A DNA stretch of 12,094 bases from contig JAILIO010000084.1 in the NCBI GenBank assembly GCA_024695225.1, positions 1-12,094 on the forward strand, read 5' to 3'. The notes under the pieces are model-generated. The model made no database searches. It saw only the letters and a list, made by a program, of their open reading frames with translations, and was not told where the DNA came from. The stretch's first letter is position 1; every line of letters starts with the position of its first letter. The position numbers and the translations under genes were made by a program. This document shows, one piece after another, positions 1 to 6,722 of this stretch. The stretch comes from Lachnospiraceae bacterium (lineage in GTDB: Bacteria > Bacillota > Clostridia > Lachnospirales > Lachnospiraceae).

Positions 1-256
1 TGTACTGCTAAGAAAGGGTAAAGTGCTCACGGATACAGACCGACATCCGGTACTCGGGAACAAGGGAATCGCTTACGATCTTCTCAAGCATTTCCACCTG
101 CTCGCGGCTGATCACGTGATGGCTGTCTATGAAAAGGGTCAGCCTCGTCCTGTCTTTATTTAAAGAGATCTTTTCTGCGCTGACATCATTAAATATCGAT
201 GGCACCTGCGCTCCCGGCGCGATCTCGGAAAAGATCTCGGATAACTTCCTGCTCAT
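1..256 (-). CDS. polC: DNA polymerase III alpha subunit, PolC type (N-terminal fragment, runs off the left edge)
   Basis: PolC is the replicative DNA polymerase of low-GC Gram-positive bacteria, carrying its own 3'-5' exonuclease. Only about 85 codons lie in the window, covering part of the poorly conserved N-terminal domain, so no catalytic motif is visible. The call rests on position directly after ispG, the usual clostridial order, and on resemblance to clostridial PolC N-termini: a short start, then a beta-rich stretch, a VISREQVEMLEKIV-like helix, and a REHFTLS-x-QY junction. I chose the ATG at 254-256 because it lies one base after the ispG TGA and has a GGGGGGA ribosome binding site at 261-267. 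An in-frame ATG at 281-283 lies inside ispG and is less likely. The frame meets TAG at 8-10 and then continues with Gln-Tyr, which fits the family, so the gene seems to read across the stop. Without that, only an 82-residue stub would be made. Confidence 0.72.
8..10 (-). other. In-frame amber (TAG) codon in polC
   Basis: The plus-strand bases CTA at 8-10 give TAG in the polC frame. The codons read TCT TAG CAG TAC, giving Ser-stop-Gln-Tyr. From memory, clostridial PolC proteins carry a Leu-Ser-x-Gln-Tyr junction here, so one residue appears replaced by a stop without a shift of frame. Only two codons after it are visible, so continuation is supported but not proven. It is the second amber in two adjacent essential genes. 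Confidence 0.7.
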
Positions 257-257
257 A

Positions 258-1316
258 TCATCCCCCCATGGATGCAATTTCATTCATAAGCGCCGACAAT
301 ATCTCATTTTCAGGCACTTTTCTCAATATCTCGCCCTTCTTGAATATCAGGCCCTCACCATCTCCTCCGGCTACGCCGATATCTGCCTCCCTGGCTTCTC
401 CCGGTCCGTTTACAACGCAGCCCATAACAGCCACTTTTATATTGAGAGGGCAGTCTTCGAGAGCTTTTTCCACCTGACGAGACAGGGTATCCAGGTCTAT
501 GCGGGTCCTGCCGCATGTGGGACAGGATATGATCTCCGGTCCACCTTCCCTAAGATGCATCGCCTTCAGTATCAGTTTGGCACTTTTCACTTCCTCCACA
601 GGATCTCCCGTGAGGGAAACCCTCAGGGTGTCTCCCAGTCCTTTTCTGAGCATTATCCCCACACCCACCGCGGACTTTATGTTTCCGCTCCAGACTGTTC
701 CTGCCTCCGTAACCCCTATGTGAAGAGGGTGGTCTGTCTCCTCTGCTATCAGTTCCTAAGCATCCGCGCAGAGGATCACATCTGAGGATTTCACACTGAT
801 CACAATATCTGAAAACCCTGTCTCCTCCAGCATCCTCACCTTGTCCATGGCACTTTCCGCAAGTCCCTTTGCAGTTACCCCCCCGTACTTTGCCAGGATA
901 TCCTTTTCCAATGAGCCGCCGTTAACCCCGACCCTTATGGGGATCCCCCGCTCGGAGGCTGCCTTCACGACTTCTTTGAGCCTTTCTGTCCCTCCTATAT
1001 TGCCGGGATTTATCCTGACCTTGTCTGCCCCGGCCTCTATGGCCATCAAAGCCATGCGGTGGTCGAAATGGATGTCTGCGACAACCGGTATATGCACCCT
1101 TTTCTTTATCTCTCTGAGAGAATCTGCAGCCTCTTTTGTGGGGACCGTACATCTCACGATCTCACACCCTGCTCTTTCGAGCTTGAGGATCTGGGCAACT
1201 GTGGCTTCAGTGTCCTCTGTCCTTGTATTTGTCATGGACTGGATCAGTATGGGATTTCCTCCACCGATGACCCTGTCTCCGATCTTCACAGTTCTTGTAT
1301 TATTTCTGTCTGTCAA
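258..1316 (-). CDS. ispG: 4-hydroxy-3-methylbut-2-enyl diphosphate synthase (MEP pathway), interrupted by one in-frame TAG
   Basis: IspG (GcpE) is the cytosolic 4Fe-4S enzyme that turns methylerythritol cyclodiphosphate into HMBPP, the penultimate step of the MEP pathway. The N-terminal barrel shows GGGNPILIQSMTNT, VADIHFD and KVRINPGNIG. The C-terminal cluster domain shows CPTCGR (about Cys265 and Cys268) and GCVVNGPGEA (Cys300, Glu307), matching the spacing of the E. coli ligands. Total length of 352 codons is normal for the family. The start is TTG at 1314-1316, one base after the kinase TGA, with a GGGGGTG ribosome binding site; no ATG fits better. The oddity is TAG at codon 187 (756-758). 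The same frame continues without any shift into PLHIGVTEAG, and both halves are fully conserved, so this looks like a functional gene with one amber codon rather than a decayed one. The identity is certain; how the amber is read is not. Confidence 0.93.
756..758 (-). other. In-frame amber (TAG) codon in ispG
   Basis: The plus-strand CTA at 756-758 reads TAG in the ispG frame: GAT GCT TAG GAA CTG, or Asp-Ala-stop-Glu-Leu. Counting back from the conserved PLHIG motif places the stop where E. coli and several Gram-positive IspG proteins have Tyr and Thermotoga has Asn (alignment from memory). All 186 codons before and 165 after it are intact and family-like. TAG is one base away from both Tyr codons and from CAG (Gln), so its meaning cannot be fixed from one site. 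Confidence 0.95.
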
Positions 1317-1317
1317 C

Positions 1318-2031
1318 TCACACCCCCTGTATATCCATACATCTCATCACTTTTATCAATTCCTTAGAATCCCTGTATCTGTCCCCGGGATCTTCTGCGG
1401 TACACTTGTCCAGAATATCCCGGATGGTCTCACCCTCTTTGGTCCCGGCAGTAATATTCCTCATCAGCATCCCCCAGCCGTAAATATCTGTCCTCGTATC
1501 CAATGTCCTGCCCAAAAGCTGTTCCGGCGCGCAGTACCCGGGAGTTCCGCTTCTCACATAGGAGCAGGCGCCGGATCTGACTGCGGAACCAAAATCTATA
1601 AGGCAAACCCTGCCGGTGGGGCTGATCACCACATTTGCAGGTTTCAGATCCAAATGCAGCACGGGTCTGTCCAAAGACTGCAGATATTCCAGGATGAAGA
1701 GCAGCTGCATCCCTGTTAAAACCGGATCTTCAACTGCGACATCAGATAAGATAACACCCGGAATGTATTTTGTGACGATCACACATCTGCCGTTTTCTTC
1801 AAAGTAATCAATAAATTTGGGGACAGCCGGGTCATCCAGACGGATCAATATCTCTGACTCATTCAGAAACGTCCGCAGGATCCCTTCACGGGATATGTCC
1901 CCGGCCTTCAAAGCCACTTGAGACCCGGTTTCCATATCTTCTGCCAGATAGACGGTGGACAATCCGCCCCGGCCTGCCACGGATAAAAGCCTGTACCGGC
2001 CTTTAAGGATCTTTTCGTTATCAGTTGCCAT
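1318..2031 (-). CDS. Small Hanks-type serine/threonine protein kinase
   Basis: This 237-residue protein is a minimal eukaryotic-like kinase domain with no membrane segment or PASTA repeats, so it should be cytosolic. The key elements are present in order: glycine-rich loop GRGGLSTVY (about 20-28), the ATP-anchoring lysine in VALK (Lys42), an alpha-C glutamate in FLNESEIL (Glu58 or Glu60), the catalytic loop HLDLKPANV (Asp128, Asn133), DFG at 146-148, and a CAPEQ motif closing the activation segment. HLD replaces the usual HRD, so the RD arginine is missing, which suggests control other than classical activation-loop phosphorylation (inference). It lies 9 bases after rseP and one base before ispG, so it is probably co-translated. 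I see no good ribosome binding site before its ATG, which points to translational coupling with rseP. A kinase is not usual at this spot. Its substrates cannot be read from sequence; RseP, IspG or cell-wall proteins are guesses. Confidence 0.9.
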   Translation of the reverse strand: MATDNEKILKGRYRLLSVAGRGGLSTVYLAEDMETGSQVALKAGDISREGILRTFLNESEILIRLDDPAVPKFIDYFEENGRCVIVTKYIPGVILSDVAVEDPVLTGMQLLFILEYLQSLDRPVLHLDLKPANVVISPTGRVCLIDFGSAVRSGACSYVRSGTPGYCAPEQLLGRTLDTRTDIYGWGMLMRNITAGTKEGETIRDILDKCTAEDPGDRYRDSKELIKVMRCMDIQGV

Positions 2032-2040
2032 TCACGCAGT

Positions 2041-3129
2041 TCATTTAAAAAGCCTCATGATATCGTTGTAGAGCACAACAACCATCAGGACCATCAGCAC
2101 AACGACTCCTGCCAGATTGATGAGTCCTTCCTTCTCCGGGGGTATCCGTTTTCCGCCCCTTATGACTTCTATAAAGAGAAGCACAAGCTTTCCGCCGTCG
2201 ATGGCAGGAAGGGGCAAGAGGTTTACGATCCCAAGGTTCACAGCCAGAAGAGTCATTATCTCCAGCATGGTGAGGAGAACGCTGGGCATTCCATAGGGCT
2301 TCACATCCTCATAGGCATCACCTATAAAATCAGCGACCCCCACAGGTCCGGAAAGGGCATCCACGCCGACCTTCCCTGTAAATAACATCCTGAGGGACTT
2401 CAATGTATATCTGAACCAGTAGTCCACCTCCACTGCTCCGTATTGGAACACCTGAAGTGCATTGCATTTCAGGTTGGAACTGCCACCTACGATACCGATG
2501 TAATACCTTTTGTCTTCCTCGCTGTACTTGGGGATGATGGTGACTGCAGTGTCTGTCCCGTTTCTCCTGTATACGATATCCACAGGCTGGCCGTCTTCAT
2601 TGAGTGCGCTCTCCAGACTGACCTCCCGGTATATATATGTTCTCTCACCGTTCATATATCTGATCTCGTCACCGGCCATCATCCCGGCTTCCTCAGCAGC
2701 AGAGCCTTCCACCACCTTCTGTGCAACAGGCAGATCCACACCGGAAAAAGCCACAATAATAACAGATGTTACAAATGCCAGGACAAAATTCGCCAAAGGT
2801 CCGGCAAATACGGTGGCAATCCTCTTCCATACAGGCGCATTGAGAAACAAGTGCTCATCCCCGGGATCTGCTTCCTCTGCCTCGGGATCGTCATCGTCAT
2901 ACATCTGGCTCTCACCGTCAAAGATACAGGCTCCTCCCAGAGGCATGGCCCTGACGGAGAACAATGTATCCCCGTATTTCTTTGAAACGAGCACCGGCCC
3001 GGCGCCTACCGTGAATTCCTTCACCCTGATGCCGCACTTCCTGCCCACCAGAAAGTGGCCTCCCTCGTGGGACACCACGATAATGGTGAAAATGATCAAA
3101 AATATTATGATGGTCACAAATGTATTCAT
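2041..3129 (-). CDS. rseP: RseP/SpoIVFB-type site-2 intramembrane zinc metalloprotease
   Basis: Site-2 proteases cut transmembrane proteins within the membrane, typically anti-sigma factors or signal-peptide remnants. The first membrane helix carries the zinc motif HEGGH (His21, Glu22, His25), where most relatives have HExFGH-like HEFGH. The third zinc region is PAIDGGK near the C-terminus, inside a NLLPLPAIDGG context. A PDZ domain lies roughly at residues 130-205, between a membrane segment containing AGPLANF and the C-terminal membrane pair. Length (362 residues) is normal. An acidic loop of about 15 residues follows the first conserved region. I chose the ATG at 3127-3129 because it overlaps the dxr stop as ATGA and has GGAG a suitable distance upstream; a start 12 bases further up lacks this. 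Family and fold are certain; the substrate is unknown. Confidence 0.95.
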   Translation of the reverse strand: MNTFVTIIIFLIIFTIIVVSHEGGHFLVGRKCGIRVKEFTVGAGPVLVSKKYGDTLFSVRAMPLGGACIFDGESQMYDDDDPEAEEADPGDEHLFLNAPVWKRIATVFAGPLANFVLAFVTSVIIVAFSGVDLPVAQKVVEGSAAEEAGMMAGDEIRYMNGERTYIYREVSLESALNEDGQPVDIVYRRNGTDTAVTIIPKYSEEDKRYYIGIVGGSSNLKCNALQVFQYGAVEVDYWFRYTLKSLRMLFTGKVGVDALSGPVGVADFIGDAYEDVKPYGMPSVLLTMLEIMTLLAVNLGIVNLLPLPAIDGGKLVLLFIEVIRGGKRIPPEKEGLINLAGVVVLMVLMVVVLYNDIMRLFK

Positions 3130-4277
3130 GCTGCGCTCCATGAAGCCGCATTCTCACGGGCTTCCCTCTCTGCCTCGAATATATCATCTATATCCGGATC
3201 GTCCACAACCCTGTGTTTTTCCATTGCGTAGCCGATTATATCATATATGTTGAGCAACCCCACCTTTCCGTTCAGGAACATGGACACAGCCTCTTCATTT
3301 GCGGCGTTGAACACCGCCGGCATGGTCCCTCCTGCATCTGCCGCCTGCATCGCCAGGGGCAGGCCTCTGAACACCTCAGTGTCAGGTTTTTCAAATGTAA
3401 GGCTCCCAAGGACCGCCAGATCCGGTTTCTCCCCCATCACCGGCATTCTCTCCGGATAATACAGGGCATAACTGATGGGGATATGCATGTCGGGAAGTCC
3501 CATCTGACCGATGATGGCGCCATCCGTATACAGCACCGCCGAATGCAGTATGCTCTGTGGATGCACCACAACCTCTATGTCCCTGTGGCTCACGCCGAAC
3601 AACCAGGAAGCCTCCATCACTTCCAAACCTTTGTTCACCAGTGTAGCAGAATCTATAGTCACTTTTTTGCCCATAACCCAGTTGGGATTTTTAAGAGCCT
3701 CGGAAGCAGTGACATTCATAAGTTCTTCCCTGCTCCTGCCCCGGAAAATACCGCCGGAAGCGGTGAGTATGATCTTATCCACATTTTTCCTGCTCTGTCC
3801 TTCAAGAGACTGGAATATGGCGCTGTGCTCGCTGTCCACGGGAAGGATCTTCACCCCGCATTCCCGGGCGAGAGCCGTGATCACGGACCCTGCAGCCACC
3901 ATAGTCTCTTTGTTGGCAAGGGCAATGGTCTTTTTCTCCCTTATGGCTGTCATGGTGGGTTTTATCCCCTGCATGCCAACGATGCCTGTGACCAGCATAT
4001 CGCTTTTGGGGTCTGCCGCCACAGAGTCGAGCCCCTCAGCTCCGCACCTCACCTCAGTGCCGGTATCTGCGATCCTCACCTTCAGATCCGATGCCGCCTC
4101 CTCCGACTGCATGGATACAAATAAAGGCGAGAATCTTCTCACCTGTTCTTCCATCAGTTTCACGTTGCTCCCTGCGGCAAGGGATGTGACCCGGAAACCA
4201 TCACGGTCGTTATTTATAATATCCAGGGTTTGAGTGCCTATGGAGCCGGTGGACCCTATTATCGAGATATTCTTCAT
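3126..4277 (-). CDS. dxr: 1-deoxy-D-xylulose 5-phosphate reductoisomerase
   Basis: DXR catalyses the committed step of the MEP pathway, converting DXP to methylerythritol phosphate with NADPH and a divalent metal, and is the fosmidomycin target. Visible motifs are the NADPH-binding GSTGSIG at residues 8-14, ALANKETMV near 119-127, the metal and substrate site DSEH at 148-151, the flap TASGGIFRGRS near 172-182, and NKGLEVMEASWLFG near 215-228 with Asn215, Lys216 and Glu219 matching the E. coli ligands. Length is 383 residues, as usual. The ATG overlaps the cdsA stop as ATGA, and GGAGG within the end of cdsA serves as ribosome binding site, so the longer upstream frame is not used. With ispG it places two MEP steps in one unit, feeding UppS. 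Confidence 0.97.
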   Translation of the reverse strand: MKNISIIGSTGSIGTQTLDIINNDRDGFRVTSLAAGSNVKLMEEQVRRFSPLFVSMQSEEAASDLKVRIADTGTEVRCGAEGLDSVAADPKSDMLVTGIVGMQGIKPTMTAIREKKTIALANKETMVAAGSVITALARECGVKILPVDSEHSAIFQSLEGQSRKNVDKIILTASGGIFRGRSREELMNVTASEALKNPNWVMGKKVTIDSATLVNKGLEVMEASWLFGVSHRDIEVVVHPQSILHSAVLYTDGAIIGQMGLPDMHIPISYALYYPERMPVMGEKPDLAVLGSLTFEKPDTEVFRGLPLAMQAADAGGTMPAVFNAANEEAVSMFLNGKVGLLNIYDIIGYAMEKHRVVDDPDIDDIFEAEREARENAASWSAA

Positions 4278-5104
4278 TTTGTGCCTCCGTTTATGTATAT
4301 GGTGAGCATCCACGTAAGGGGGGCTGTGAAAAGGACGCTGTCAAAGCGGTCCATCACCCCTCCGTGTCCCGGGATAAGATTCCCGTAATCCTTTATTATG
4401 TGATCTCGCTTGATGGCCGACGCCGCCAGGTCTCCCACCATGGAAAAGACAGAGCACAAAGCGCAGAAAATGGGAAACACATAGAGAACGCTCTGATCGG
4501 CGCTGCCCCTGAAAACGACCCACAGGGCGTACAATAGCCCGCCTGCAGCCGCTGCCACAACGCCGCCCACTGCTCCTTCCACCGTCTTTTTCGGGGAAAG
4601 TACGGGAGCCATCTTGTGTTTTCCCAGAAGCACCCCAACGGCATAAGCTCCCACGTCACACACCGATGCACTGATAAATATGAGCCACACCGTCACATCC
4701 CCCATCTGTGCGCCTCTGGTCAGGCTCACAAAGGAAAGCAGAAAGGGTCCGTACAGCAGACAGAAAAATGAGGACATGACCTGGGTATCCCTGAATGAGG
4801 GGAAGGTCAGAACGTATATGATGAGAAACAGCATGAGGGATACCGCCAGCCAGACCAGCGCTGACCTGGCGTTTATCTTGAAGTAAATGATCACATGCCA
4901 CAATATGATCATCAGATATCCAGCATATTCAAGAGCCCGGGAATACTTCCCATCCCCCGCTGCAGAGCATGCAGTCAACAGTTCCCGATATGCGATGCAC
5001 CCTATCACAGTGCCTGCAGCCAAAAGCACGACTCCACCGGTCTGTATGAGCACCAGGGCTACAACTACCAGAAGCGCACCGCTTATTATCCTCTTTTTTA
5101 CCAA
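4274..5104 (-). CDS. cdsA: Phosphatidate cytidylyltransferase (CDP-diglyceride synthase)
   Basis: CdsA joins CTP and phosphatidic acid to give CDP-diacylglycerol, the precursor of phosphatidylglycerol, cardiolipin and related lipids. It is an integral membrane protein; the 276 residues show about eight hydrophobic segments. The family signature is clear near the C-terminus: SAIKRDHIIKDYG followed by IPGHGGVMDRFDS. Another conserved element is SPKKTVEGAVGG. The start is TTG at 5102-5104 with an AAAGGA ribosome binding site, since no ATG is available in the right place. The gene follows a 140-base spacer after uppS, unlike the genes downstream, which nearly all overlap, so a separate promoter or control point is possible here. 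The stop overlaps the dxr start. Confidence 0.95.
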   Translation of the reverse strand: MVKKRIISGALLVVVALVLIQTGGVVLLAAGTVIGCIAYRELLTACSAAGDGKYSRALEYAGYLMIILWHVIIYFKINARSALVWLAVSLMLFLIIYVLTFPSFRDTQVMSSFFCLLYGPFLLSFVSLTRGAQMGDVTVWLIFISASVCDVGAYAVGVLLGKHKMAPVLSPKKTVEGAVGGVVAAAAGGLLYALWVVFRGSADQSVLYVFPIFCALCSVFSMVGDLAASAIKRDHIIKDYGNLIPGHGGVMDRFDSVLFTAPLTWMLTIYINGGTK

Positions 5105-5124
5105 CTTACGATCCTTTCACAACC

Positions 5125-5141
5125 TTGTATCAATGTTACAA
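5125..5141 (-). promoter_or_regulatory. Palindromic operator candidate upstream of cdsA
   Basis: The minus strand reads TTGTAACATTGATACAA. It is an inverted repeat of TTGTAnCA around one central base, with a single mismatched pair. It lies about 20 bases upstream of the cdsA TTG start and just downstream of a weak promoter candidate, a classical repressor position. Which regulator would bind is unknown. The half-site TTGTAACA recurs in two other intergenic gaps of this window. Confidence 0.4.
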
Positions 5142-5143
5142 AC

Positions 5144-5171
5144 TGTATATTTGTCCGGAATATGCTGACAG
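5144..5171 (-). promoter_or_regulatory. Weak sigma-A-type promoter candidate for cdsA and downstream genes
   Basis: On the minus strand CTGTCA (5166-5171) and TATACA (5144-5149) are separated by 16 bases. The -35 box matches the consensus at four of six positions and the -10 box at four to five. The expected start of transcription would fall inside the palindrome at 5125-5141. Support is modest because similar matches occur by chance, but the site sits in one of the few gaps of the operon. Confidence 0.3.
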
Positions 5172-5245
5172 ACCCTCATCAGTGCTGTCTGCACAAGTGT
5201 AACTGCGGGACATGCCGAAAATCATGTTGCAGAATCCTGCCGTTG

Positions 5246-5950
5246 TCACACTTTACCGTATCTGCGGTCTCTGTCCTGATAGGCATTTATGGCCCGAACC
5301 AGCTCATCTCTGTCAAAATCAGGCCACGCTGTGTCCGTATAATAAAATTCCGTATAAGCGCACTGCCAGAGAAGATAATTGGAGATACGCTGTTCACCGC
5401 AGGTCCTGATCAGAAGATCCGGATCCGGTATCCCCGCTGTATCCAGATGGGAGGATATATAATCCTCATCGATATCATTTACAGACAGTCCGCCATTCAG
5501 GGCTTCCTCTACAGTATGCCTGACCATCCTTGCGATCTCATCCCTCGCTCCGTAATTGATAGCCAGCTGCAAATGAAGGCCCTTGTGGTCTGCAGTGTCA
5601 CCTTCAAGTTTTGCCATACTGTCCCTGAGCTTTTGTGACAGCCTGGTCTTATCCCCTATGATGCGGCAGCACATGTCGTTTTCCATGGCATTTTTATAAC
5701 ATATGCCGAGATACTTATGGAACAGTTCCATAAGGGCTTCAACCTCTCCACCGGGTCTGTTCCAGTTTTCCGTGGAAAACGCATAAAGAGTCAGGTAACG
5801 TATACCCAGTTCATCCGCATCTCTGCATATCTTTTCCACTGTCTTCGCGCCCTGCACATGTCCGTAGGTGCGGGGCATATTGCGGCGTTTGGCCCAGCGG
5901 CCGTTGCCATCCATTATTATGGCCACATGGGCGGGAATCTCTGATCCCAT
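5246..5950 (-). CDS. uppS: Undecaprenyl diphosphate synthase (cis-prenyltransferase)
   Basis: UppS condenses isopentenyl diphosphate onto farnesyl diphosphate to build the C55 lipid carrier for peptidoglycan and other wall polymers. The N-terminal IMDGNGRWA motif holds the catalytic Asp14, followed by GHVQGAK, the TLYAFSTENWNRP region, and the C-terminal PDPDLLIRTCGEQRISNYLLWQ block with the pyrophosphate-binding arginine. The family usually has Ser in RTSGEQR; here it is Cys, a mild change. Length of 234 residues is typical. The ATG has an AGGAG ribosome binding site at good spacing. It follows a 201-base spacer after frr. Its substrate comes from the pathway that includes dxr and ispG in the same cluster. 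Confidence 0.97.
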   Translation of the reverse strand: MGSEIPAHVAIIMDGNGRWAKRRNMPRTYGHVQGAKTVEKICRDADELGIRYLTLYAFSTENWNRPGGEVEALMELFHKYLGICYKNAMENDMCCRIIGDKTRLSQKLRDSMAKLEGDTADHKGLHLQLAINYGARDEIARMVRHTVEEALNGGLSVNDIDEDYISSHLDTAGIPDPDLLIRTCGEQRISNYLLWQCAYTEFYYTDTAWPDFDRDELVRAINAYQDRDRRYGKV

Positions 5951-6009
5951 ATCTTTCTCCTAAAGAATAAAATCGGCAAGCCACTCAAACTGTGTACATT
6001 GATCGGGTT

Positions 6010-6082
6010 TGGTCCGTCACTTAAGTTCAGTCTGTCATTTTTAGCCCGCTACACCATGTAAATTCAGTCCATCACCTGAGTT
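6010..6082. repeat. Decayed 18-base tandem repeat in the frr-uppS spacer
   Basis: Three related 18-base units lie at 6010-6027, 6028-6045 and 6065-6082, the last separated by 19 bases, about one unit. Units one and three agree at 13 of 18 positions. All share a core close to CAGTCYRTCA or GGTCCGTCA. A similar string, CAGACCGTCA, overlaps the frr stop at 6153-6162. No open frame or promoter runs through it. It looks like an old degenerated tandem array; function is unknown. Confidence 0.45.
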
Positions 6083-6099
6083 CGCTTCATCTGTTACAA

Positions 6100-6127
6100 G
6101 GGGACAGGAGATAAATCTCCTGTCCCC
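6100..6127. repeat. Perfect 13-bp inverted repeat (REP-like hairpin) between frr and uppS
   Basis: The arms GGGGACAGGAGAT (6100-6112) and ATCTCCTGTCCCC (6115-6127) are exact reverse complements around AA. Neither strand has a proper T-tract after the stem: three T's on plus and only TTG on minus. It is therefore not a convincing Rho-independent terminator. GGGGACAG/CTGTCCCC palindromes resemble REP-type elements known in many bacteria, which is recall and not tested. In the frr-uppS transcript it would fold strongly and could slow polymerase or stabilise the message. Confidence 0.75.
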
Positions 6128-6151
6128 CTTTACACTCCGGTAACACAGATC

Positions 6152-6703
6152 TCAGACCGTCATTACATCCTTGGTCTTTTCTTCGACGATCTTGTCTATC
6201 TCTTTTATAAACTTGTCAGTCATCTTCTGAAGTTCATCCTCGAGATCTGCCATCTCATCCTCAGACACCTCGGTTCCCTTCAGTTTTTTTATGGCCTCGA
6301 CACCATCCCTGCGGATATTTCTGACAGCCACCTTGCCTTCTTCTCCCTTTTTCTTCACTTCCTTGGAAAGCTCTTTTCTGCGTTCCTCGGTGAGTTCCGG
6401 GAAAATAAGCCTTATCACTTTTCCGTCGTTGGTGGGAGTGATACCCACATCTGAGGCCAGTATGGCTTTCTCCACAGCCTTGAGCATGCTCTTATCCCAA
6501 GGGGCTATCTGGATTATACGGGCTTCCGGCACAGTCACATTTCCAACGCTCTGTATGGCGCTGGGCGTGCCGTAATAATCCACCATAACTTTGTCCAGAA
6601 CGTGGGGATTGGCTCTCCCCGCCCTGATCTGTGAGAGTTCAGACTTCAGATAATCCTCCGTCTTCTGCATCTTGTCGTTATAAACACTGATCCTGTCATC
6701 CAT
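6152..6703 (-). CDS. frr: Ribosome recycling factor
   Basis: RRF works with EF-G to split the post-termination ribosome so that subunits can be reused. The 183-residue length is standard. Family hallmarks are seen: an N-terminal helix, LSQIRAGRANPHVLDKVMVDYYG, the APWDKSMLKAVEKAI segment, SDVGITPTNDGKVIRLIFPELTEERRKEL, and the VAVRNIRRD helix. It starts at ATG 6701-6703 with a GGGGAGG ribosome binding site, 19 bases after pyrH, the near-universal partner. Downstream the operon opens into a 201-base spacer before uppS. RRF is linked to termination, which gives the gene some relevance to the amber question, but nothing in its own sequence looks unusual. Confidence 0.98.
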   Translation of the reverse strand: MDDRISVYNDKMQKTEDYLKSELSQIRAGRANPHVLDKVMVDYYGTPSAIQSVGNVTVPEARIIQIAPWDKSMLKAVEKAILASDVGITPTNDGKVIRLIFPELTEERRKELSKEVKKKGEEGKVAVRNIRRDGVEAIKKLKGTEVSEDEMADLEDELQKMTDKFIKEIDKIVEEKTKDVMTV

Positions 6704-6722
6704 AAGTAACCTCCCCGTTTGG

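Noticed and set aside
258..1316. ispG as a true pseudogene
   Set aside because: There is only one TAG, no frameshift, and both halves keep all key motifs. Decay usually leaves more than one lesion, and a second essential gene shows the same codon.
841..1719. A 292-codon plus-strand open frame across ispG and the kinase gene
   Set aside because: It crosses two well-identified genes on the other strand and has no recognisable domain or good ribosome binding site.
5167..5191. A hairpin in the uppS-cdsA gap
   Set aside because: Only alternative 5-bp stems with long loops can form, which is not beyond chance.
6064..6090. An eight-codon leader peptide frame (ATG to TGA) upstream of uppS
   Set aside because: It has no ribosome binding site, no notable run of one amino acid and no linked attenuator structure after it.
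6100..6127. The 13-bp hairpin as a Rho-independent terminator of frr
   Set aside because: Neither strand has a run of T residues after the stem. I keep it as a REP-like inverted repeat.
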